Origin: Zancudomyces culisetae
Taxonomy: Eukaryota > Kickxellomycota > Harpellomycetes > Harpellales > Legeriomycetaceae
Reading direction: 5' to 3'
Length of the DNA: 10,263 nt
NCBI GenBank assembly: GCA_001969505.1
Contig: LSSK01001220.1
Location: 1 to 10,263 of the forward strand
Part shown: positions 1 through 5,867 of the stretch, piece after piece
Layout of the letters: the number at the start of each line of letters is the position of its first letter
Numbering within the stretch: position 1 is the first letter of the stretch
The notes under the pieces: model-generated
What the model saw: only the letters and a program-made list of their open reading frames with translations
Told to the model about the DNA's origin: nothing
The model's database searches: none
Position numbers and translations under genes: made by a program

Positions 1-1403
1 CTTTGGATTTGTGCTCTACTGCTTGAAGTACTGGTGGGTGTATGTGGTCTTGATCTTGCTTTCGATCTTGCCTTTTGCCTTTCTATTTTTTTCCGCCACT
101 CGTCACCCCACTTTTGTTTTGAATGAGTACGGGAGGATGGTACAGCAATTGACGATGTTGTTGGTGTTGGTTTTAACGTTGGTGTAGTTAATGATTTTGT
201 TGACAATGACAATGGTGTGCTAGCTGCTGATGTACTAGGTGTGATAACTGCTCCTACCATGCGTGCCACAGCTGCTTGGGCACTTTGGATTTGTGCTCTA
301 CTGCTTGAAGTACTGGTGGGTGTAGGTGATTTCGATCTTGAACTCAACTTTTGTTGTTTAGTCCGTTTTCGTCTTTGTTGTTTGTCACCCCACTTTTGTT
401 TTGAATAACTACGGGAGGATGGTACAGCAACTGATGATGATTTTGGCGTTGATCTTAGCGTTGGTGTAGTTAATGATTTTGTTGACAATGACAATGGTGT
501 GCTAGCTGCTGATGTACTAGGTGTGATAACTGCTCCTACCATGCGTGCCACAGCTGCTTGGGCACTTTGGATTTGTGCTCTACTGCTTGAAGCACTGGTG
601 GGTGTAGATAGTTTCGATCTTGAACTCAACTTTTGTTGTTTAGTCCGTTTTCGTCTTTGTTGTTTGTCACCCCACTTTTGTTTTGAATAACTACGGGAGG
701 ATGGTACAGCAACTGATGATGATTTTGGCGTTGATCTTAGCGTTGGTGTAGTTAATGATTTTGTTGACAATGACAATGGTGTGCTAGCTGCTGATGTACT
801 AGGTGTGATAACTGCTCCTACCATGCGTGCCACAGCTGCTTGGGCACTTTGGATTTGTGCTCTACTGCTTGAAGCACTGGTGGGTGTAGATAGTTTCGAT
901 CTTGAACTCAACTTTTGTTGTTTAGTCCGTTTTCGTCTTTGTTGTTTGTCACCCCACTTTTGTTTTGAATAACTACGGGAGGATGGTACAGCAACTGATG
1001 ATGATTTTGGCGTTGATCTTAGCGTTGGTGTGGTCAATGATTTTGCTGATGAAAGTGGTGTGCTAGCTGCTGGTGTACTAGGTGTAACAACTGCTCCTAC
1101 CATGCGTGCCACAGCTGCTTGGACACTTTGGATTTGTGCGCTACTGCTTGAAGTACTGGTGGGTGTAGATAGTTTCGATCTTGAACTCAACTTTCTTTGT
1201 TTAGTTTGTTTTCGCCTTTGTTTTTTGTCATCCCACTTTTGTTTTGAATAAGTACGGGAGGATGGTACAGCAACTGGTGATGTTGTTGGTGTTGGTTTTA
1301 GCGTTGGTGTAGTTAATGATTTTGCTGATGAAAGTGGTGTGCTAGCTGCTGGTGTACTAGGCGTAACAACTGCTCCTACCATGCGTACCACAGCTGCTCG
1401 GAT
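1..1403. repeat. Coding tandem repeat array, 279/282-bp units
   Basis: A unit beginning with ctttggatttgtgctctact on the plus strand starts at 1, 283, 565, 847 and 1126, giving spacings of 282, 282, 282 and 279 bp. A final degenerate copy fades near 1403. Both period lengths are multiples of three, so the minus-strand reading frame is kept and the array encodes repeats of 94 or 93 residues. The 3-bp difference comes from one codon in the segment before gtgctagctgct (gttgacaatgacaatggt in the longer form, gctgatgaaagtggt in the shorter). The middle copies are almost identical: about 420 bp from roughly 330 to 749 recur without visible change 282 bp further on. The copies at the two ends are more diverged. 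The array continues past the left edge or ends there; this cannot be seen. Confidence 0.95.
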
Positions 1404-2597
1404 AGTTGGTGATGCTACATACTTTTCAGAAGTGGTGGTCAAAGCAGGCATTGAAGAAGTAGGCATTAGTTTTCGAGTTTTTGGTACACTGGTTGCAGTC
1501 CTAATATACTTTTTCTTTAATTTTTCATTGCTTTTCCATTTGGAACTTTTTATTTTGGACAAATAACTTTGCGTTTTACTAGGTATATTTTTTGTTTTTT
1601 TATTTGAGATTGATAAAATTTTTGCATTAGTTGCGACATTAAGTTCAGTGGATGACATTGTGCTACTTTTTAAACTTTTTGGCGCTGCAAGGTTTATTGG
1701 TGCAATCTTGTCCACTGCTGTGGTTTTTGCTACAGTGAACGCAAATGTCTTTGTCATTGAACTACTAGTTGCAGTATTTGCTTTTGGTGTTGATATCGGC
1801 TTTATAACGCGTATTACTTGTGTTTTTATTTTACCGCCTACAACATTTATTTTGATCTTTGCCTTAAATGCATTATTACTTTTGGCCTCTTTAAACGCAG
1901 CAATCAAGCCACTAAATGCTGGATCGCTAAATAAGGCCTTTACTTTAGTTTTTCTGGATGTAGTACATTTGCTGCAACCCTTGCAAGATGTTAAACATCG
2001 TTTTGGCTTTAACTCTTTCCAGATTTTACGTTTAGAAAGATCTCGTGTTTGTGAATAGCAACTTTTAATGCACTTGTTAATGACACCATTATCTTCTTCG
2101 CTTTCAATACATTTCATTTTACATTCTATTAGAATCTTTTTTTTAGCCTGCTTTATACTACAGCGCTTGAACCTTCTCCTACAATTGGGTAAACGTCTTT
2201 CACTTCCTTCTGTGTATTCGTTAAAGCTGTGGGCAAGAGGACTGTAAATTTTGCTTTCATCTTTATAGTTATCATCTAACTCTAATCTAGACTGACTCAA
2301 GTCACTTATACTTTTACGTGCTCCATCTGTATCACTATTTTTATTATTATACTTGTAGTATTTTGTTATTGATGCTTCAGGTCTGCTTCCAATTCCATTT
2401 GCAAGATTTCTATTGATACCAATATTGCATTTTGTATCTTTGTTCAAGGTATTGTGAGATTGCCCGAAACTAGTATCTGTATAACCGATGTGCTCAGAGA
2501 GCTGCACTCCCTGTTGGTTTCGCTCGAAAATGTCTATATGTGTCCCACTAACCGAATAAGCTACGGATATATACCATCCAAGCTTTAAGTATTTCAT
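1..2597 (-). CDS. Partial gene for a large putative secreted, Cys-rich, tandem-repeat protein (5' part, runs off left edge)
   Basis: I translated the minus strand from the ATG at 2597-2595 and found the frame open for 865 codons to the window edge, with no stop; the C-terminus is not visible. Residues 1-20 (starting MKYLKLGWYISV) have a short basic start and a moderately hydrophobic core, consistent with a weak signal peptide. Residues 21-130 are polar and rich in Ser, Asn and Asp. Residues 139-211 form a basic module with ten cysteines (C139, 146, 159, 163, 176, 180, 201, 205, 208, 211); C57 is the only other cysteine seen. Residues 212-398 are rich in Lys, Ser and Thr. From about residue 399 a 93-94-residue unit repeats, each with an AAVARMVGAV-like segment, Ser/Thr/Pro-rich stretches and a basic patch around KQKWGDKQQRRKRTKQ. 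I do not recognise the family. If the organism is microsporidian, a secreted spore-wall or polar-tube-like protein is one possibility, but that is a guess. The long frame, the codon-preserving repeat period and the cysteine spacing argue strongly for real coding; the exact start is less sure. Confidence 0.82.
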   Translation of the reverse strand, partial: MKYLKLGWYISVAYSVSGTHIDIFERNQQGVQLSEHIGYTDTSFGQSHNTLNKDTKCNIGINRNLANGIGSRPEASITKYYKYNNKNSDTDGARKSISDLSQSRLELDDNYKDESKIYSPLAHSFNEYTEGSERRLPNCRRRFKRCSIKQAKKKILIECKMKCIESEEDNGVINKCIKSCYSQTRDLSKRKIWKELKPKRCLTSCKGCSKCTTSRKTKVKALFSDPAFSGLIAAFKEAKSNNAFKAKIKINVVGGKIKTQVIRVIKPISTPKANTATSSSMTKTFAFTVAKTTAVDKIAPINLAAPKSLKSSTMSSTELNVATNAKILSISNKKTKNIPSKTQSYLSKIKSSKWKSNEKLKKKYIRTATSVPKTRKLMPTSSMPALTTTSEKYVASPTIRAAVVRMVGAVVTPSTPAASTPLSSAKSLTTPTLKPTPTTSPVAVPSSRTYSKQKWDDKKQRRKQTKQRKLSSRSKLSTPTSTSSSSAQIQSVQAAVARMVGAVVTPSTPAASTPLSSAKSLTTPTLRSTPKSSSVAVPSSRSYSKQKWGDKQQRRKRTKQQKLSSRSKLSTPTSASSSRAQIQSAQAAVARMVGAVITPSTSAASTPLSLSTKSLTTPTLRSTPKSSSVAVPSSRSYSKQKWGDKQQRRKRTKQQKLSSRSKLSTPTSASSSRAQIQSAQAAVARMVGAVITPSTSAASTPLSLSTKSLTTPTLRSTPKSSSVAVPSSRSYSKQKWGDKQQRRKRTKQQKLSSRSKSPTPTSTSSSRAQIQSAQAAVARMVGAVITPSTSAASTPLSLSTKSLTTPTLKPTPTTSSIAVPSSRTHSKQKWGDEWRKKIERQKARSKARSRPHTPTSTSSSRAQIQ

Positions 2598-4531
2598 TTT
2601 GTTGGCAGCTTCAAGATGCCACTTTTACGTTGTTTTAATAAGTGGGTGATTGCACTATTTGGGGTTCACAAAATATTTAATACATTAATACTTTTCGAAA
2701 TTTTCAATTAAACGAAACCGAATATTATTTTCAAATGACTTTATGTCCAATATATATGCGGTTTCTAATAACTTTTAGTTGAATTATAGATTTACAATCC
2801 AGAATCTCTAAACAGTCTCTAATGTTTCCTAACACATGATTTGATTATGTTTATTGCATATTTATGGAGATTGATCTGGAAGAAAAAGTTGTCTGTCGCG
2901 AATGAATTGGCAATTTATATTATTTTATTTGACAATAATGAGCCATTATTGGAGGATAATATAAAAATTTAAATCGAGACAGTAAATATATTGAAAAGTA
3001 AAAAAATGTTATATTATTAGTTGGCCAGAAGCTTGTTTCCTCTTCCTAGCCCTTCTAGAGAAAGGAAAGTATGGGTTTATATTTTTTTTTGGAGCCGTTC
3101 ATTTAAAATAACCTCACACGACCACTAAGATGGTAGTCCATTTCTAAATATCATATACTATCACAACACAACATTGTTGCAATGATAATATTGTACCTAG
3201 ACTCTCGGGCCTTTGACTGCTTGGTATTATGTCTTCCTCTTAAGTTATATTAAAAAACCATGCTTTTCCGGCGCAGCTAGGTAGGTCTGAAATTAAAATA
3301 AAAATTGATGTTGGCCTGGTACTGCAAAATATCAGGCACAGAATATTCCATTTCAACTGGTTTATTTGGGGAAGAAGTTGAGTATTATCAGTATTCTGGC
3401 ATTATAGAATGTTTTTAATTTAAGCGCTTATGGACTGGTTATTATTAAAATTAGTGCTGAGTATATTTTAATAAAAAGGATACTATCTAGATTTAAATAT
3501 TTTCTAACAGACTATATCCAAGGTATTACTATCGATACTTCTTTCTGCTGCGAGTCGAAATAACAAAAAAAAGTATGAAGTGTACACAAGATAATTACAT
3601 TGTTGGTGGGGTTAATTTACTATCTGTTTTCTCATTTTTTGGACAACTCTGCATATTTTTAGTAAAATATTTAATAGCCATTAGTTTGGTAAAATAATTT
3701 ATACTAGTTTGATTACCCATCAATTTAATGTTTTAAGGAAATGATTTCTACAACACCAAGTTAATAATATATTAGATTGGAAGTAATACAAAGTACGTTT
3801 ATTACAGTAGAATTTCAGGCCATTCTATTATAACCCACCATGTGCGTGGTCCAATTGACCATACTTATCTGTAATTAGACAGCAATAAAAGTGTGATATT
3901 TTTGTATTGAAAATATGAGACAGATGGTGCTAAAACTATACCCAATTATCGATGTTCAAATACTAATTTAATTTGTTGTGGGACTGATATATGTTTTTTA
4001 ATTCACCATATCTAGCATTACCAGTATATTTTATATAAAGTTCAGCAATTGTAGGCTCAAGTTTGAATATACAAATTATAATTAACTTAATCAGTTTGAT
4101 ACTATATTGCCACGAATCTGACAATAATAACTAGCTATCACCATTACTTTAAAACACAAAATAAGAGATTAGGAAGAAAAAATACTCAGCAATATCAATA
4201 AAAAAAGAATATACTAGAAATACAAACAAATATATAGCTTTTATAGATATATTTTGGTTATAGAGAATTTCTACTAAAGAGTATCGGTTTAGTACTCAAG
4301 AGAAGGGGGAGGGCTCTTATAAAATACCAAGGATTAAAGCCTAAATTAATAAAAATATCACCTAGTTCAATTCATAAAGTCCCCAACAATTCTAGAAGTG
4401 CAAACTTTTAGCTCTTTCTTGCATTAACTAATAAAGCTAGAGATTTAATTTAACACAAGATGTATTGCATACTGTTAATGTATTATAAATAAGATAGGGT
4501 TTATTCTTAATAAAATTATTTAAGGTATTAA
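2598..4531. other. AT-rich intergenic region, no gene recognised
   Basis: No reading frame of convincing length or composition appears on either strand, and I recognise no RNA gene. The DNA is AT-rich with many short A/T runs. The first 100 bp or so must hold the promoter of the minus-strand repeat-protein gene, but I see no clear motif. A segment near 3266-3290 (ccggcgcagctaggtaggt) resembles a tRNA A box but has no matching B box or cloverleaf, so I do not call it a gene. A purine run at 4302-4314 (gaagggggaggg) resembles a retroelement polypurine tract, but no LTR could be recognised beside it. Confidence 0.6.
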
Positions 4532-4618
4532 TCTGGTGAAGCTGGTATAGTGCGAGCTTTTAGGTTTGATTCTGACAGCCATACTAAGATTACCGACTAC
4601 TTAACCGAACCTTATTTT
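4532..4618 (+). repeat. tRNA-like dispersed repeat or tRNA relic, copy 1
   Basis: The segment tggtgaagctgg (from about 4535) fits the Pol III A-box consensus TRGYNNAGYNGG. It is followed by tatagtgcgagc and then by ggtttgattct, which matches 9 of 11 positions of the B-box consensus GGTTCRANTCC. The two boxes start about 29 nt apart, shorter than in a normal tRNA, as if the anticodon arm were missing. No proper acceptor stem can be drawn, so it is not a functional tRNA as far as I can see. A related segment lies about 440 bp downstream. A tRNA-derived SINE fragment or a decayed tRNA gene are both possible. Confidence 0.35.
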
Positions 4619-4974
4619 TAATAAAAATGCCTGCCAAATGTTATATATAAATATATATATATAATCATTGAGAACTAGAAAATAATAACTACAAATAAAT
4701 AATATTAAATCTCACCAAGTGAATTCATCTGGAAAGTATAAAGTTTTCCTTATTACTACATTTATTGTACCTTACATTCCACAAATCGTTTTTAATTTTC
4801 CCAATATCTCGTCTTAGACCTCGATTTTATTGTGGATATTAGTAATCGTATGAACAGTATTCTTCCCTGAATGGAACTTGCTTATATAATAAAAAGGAAG
4901 TAATAAGCATGCTAGAATAATACTGTAATGTTTTGTAGATGTTATACTTTACCCAATATTCGTTATAGCTAATG

Positions 4975-5041
4975 TAACGGCTGAGCTTGGTATAGCACTA
5001 ATTCTGACAGATATACGCTGGCTATGCATCACTCAACCTTT
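4975..5041 (+). repeat. tRNA-like dispersed repeat or tRNA relic, copy 2
   Basis: The stretch ggctgagcttggtatagc can fold as a tRNA-like D arm (gct pairing with agc). It is followed by taattctgacag, matching the end of the B-box region of the copy at 4532-4618 (attctgacag). Shared landmarks in the same order are ggtatag, attctgacag and a later caacctt or gaacctt. The B box itself is eroded. Similarity to the first copy is partial and gapped, so the family assignment is tentative. Confidence 0.3.
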
Positions 5042-5324
5042 TCTGCTTACCCTTTACTCTTTACTCTTTATCATGCTATCACTGTTTTAATAATGTAAAA
5101 TAAAAGTAAACATGATTATTACTGTTTGTTATAACTAAGCACAATGTACATAAAGAATGTATATATGGGTATTTCATGTTAATAAAAGCCAATAATTCCT
5201 ATTTAAGCTTTTCATTATTGTAGACAAAGGATGTAGCCGTTATACTACAATACTAAACTGAAGCTTAAATATCAATCAAATCTGAAAAAATAAAAGTAAA
5301 ATGCTTATAAAATATAAAAATATA
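5042..5324. other. AT-rich spacer downstream of the tRNA pair
   Basis: Nothing gene-like is visible apart from a short tandem repeat of tttactc at about 5053-5068 and the Pol III terminator run at 5316-5320. The stretch separates the tRNA pair from the tRNA-like repeats. Confidence 0.5.
5316..5320 (-). terminator. Pol III terminator (T5) after tRNA-Trp
   Basis: The plus-strand aaaaa at 5316-5320 reads TTTTT on the minus strand, starting 5 nt after the last encoded base of tRNA-Trp. RNA polymerase III terminates at such T runs. It is the first run of four or more T after the tRNA-Gly start, because the spacer between the two tRNAs has only TTCT. It would therefore end a transcript covering both tRNAs. 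Confidence 0.8.
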
Positions 5325-5405
5325 TGGGACGTAAGTGACTCGAACACTTAACCTTCCGCTGACCATAATTGGAGACGGACGCGCTACCAATTGCGCCAAC
5401 ACCCC
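5325..5405 (-). tRNA. tRNA-Trp(CCA) with an 8-nt intron
   Basis: On the minus strand a full cloverleaf can be drawn. The acceptor stem is GGGGTGT/ACGTCCC with two G-U pairs and discriminator A. The D stem is GCGC/GCGC. The anticodon stem is TCCGT/GCGGA, the anticodon CCA, and the T stem AAGTG/CACTT with loop TTCGAGT. Between position 37 (A) and 38 (A) there are eight extra bases, TTATGGTC, at the canonical nuclear tRNA intron site. Without them the tRNA is exactly 73 nt. No CCA is encoded, as expected for a eukaryotic nuclear tRNA. It decodes UGG. The gene starts 4 nt after tRNA-Gly and probably shares its transcript, in which case its own 5' end needs RNase P cleavage of the joint precursor. 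Confidence 0.93.
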
Positions 5406-5409
5406 AGAA

Positions 5410-5480
5410 TGCGTAGACCGGGAATCGAACCCGGGTCTGCCGCGTGGCAGGCGGCAATTATACCACTAAACCATCTACGC
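5410..5480 (-). tRNA. tRNA-Gly(GCC)
   Basis: The minus strand gives a 71-nt tRNA with a perfect acceptor stem GCGTAGA/TCTACGC and discriminator A. The D arm is GTTTAGTGGTATAAT, the anticodon stem GCCGC/GCGGC with loop CTGCCAC (anticodon GCC), and the T arm CCGGG TTCGATT CCCGG. The A box (TGGTTTAGTGG) and B box (GGTTCGATTCC) fit Pol III internal promoter consensus. It decodes GGC and GGU. Its mature 5' end lies 7 bp from the LTR of the retroelement, so its upstream sequence is now LTR-derived. The gene body is intact. Confidence 0.97.
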
Positions 5481-5487
5481 ATATTTT

Positions 5488-5853
5488 TGTCGTATAAATG
5501 AATTTATTTATACTTTATTTGTTTAATATATATATATAATTGTTCAATAGCTAGTATTATCGTTATATTTTAAATACTATATAGTCGTTGAATCGCGTAA
5601 TCAATATATACGTTGAATTTCCAAAACCTATTTTTATTGTTATATCTCGAATCTGATATCTCCCTCTTTTCTCCTTCCTCTAAAATAAATACTAAATATA
5701 TTTTGAATCGAAACCGAAATAATTTCACTTATTTACGGTTACGTAATTAAACCAATAAAATTCCTAAAAAATATTATTTCAATTAACCAATAAAACTAAG
5801 TATTAAAATAACTAAAAATGTTTGAATAAAGTCGTATTTGGCACTATACGACA
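5488..5853 (-). repeat. 3' LTR (366 bp)
   Basis: The left boundary is set by identity with the copy beginning at 10202. The right boundary is set by the matching inverted terminus: the LTR begins TGTCGTATA and ends TATACGACA, a 9-bp perfect terminal inverted repeat with the usual TG...CA ends. The polypurine tract directly abuts 5853. The LTR is strongly AT-rich, with a TA-repeat near 5525-5538 and several A/T-rich segments that could act as TATA or polyadenylation signals. It also holds inverted CCAAT-like motifs around 5752 and 5786. The LTR end nearest the tRNA is the 3' (U5) end of the element. Confidence 0.92.
5831..5852. repeat. Short inverted repeat at the inner end of the LTR
   Basis: The stretch gtcgtat-ttggcact-atacgac is a 7-bp perfect stem with an 8-nt loop, at the U3 start of the LTR. 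The same GTCGTAT heptamer also forms the opposite LTR end at 5489-5495, so it occurs three times in one LTR. It may be an integrase recognition duplication or a protein binding site; this is inference. Confidence 0.6.
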
Positions 5854-5867
5854 GCACTCCCCCTTCA
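5854..5867 (-). other. Polypurine tract (plus-strand primer site)
   Basis: On the minus strand the sequence just upstream of the 3' LTR reads TGAAGGGGGAGTGC. The purine run primes second-strand DNA synthesis in LTR elements after RNase H leaves it undegraded. Its first three bases are the TGA stop codon of gag-pol, so only 11 nt separate the stop codon from the LTR. Confidence 0.85.

Noticed and set aside
1-1403. CRISPR array
   Set aside because: The whole 279/282-bp unit repeats without unique spacers and stays in frame inside a coding region, so it is a coding tandem repeat.
217-1566. Five plus-strand frames of 63-75 codons, several nearly identical
   Set aside because: They are antisense shadows of the minus-strand repeat gene. 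The 282-bp period preserves the same open antisense frame in each unit, so the same short peptide appears repeatedly. The hydrophobic Leu/Val/Cys-rich composition is what antisense of Lys/Ser/Thr-rich coding gives.
1648-2058. Plus-strand frame of 136 codons, hydrophobic, membrane-protein-like
   Set aside because: Its complement is the continuous minus-strand frame encoding the Cys-rich and Lys-rich region. The apparent membrane segments are the antisense of lysine-rich coding.
3266-3290. A-box-like ccggcgcagctaggtaggt as a possible tRNA gene
   Set aside because: No B box, acceptor stem or anticodon arm can be fitted within tRNA distance on either strand.
4302-4330. Purine run gaagggggaggg followed by an AT-rich stretch, possibly a PPT and relic LTR on the plus strand
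   Set aside because: No TG...CA boundary, no similarity to the 366-bp LTR and no upstream coding remnant could be recognised.
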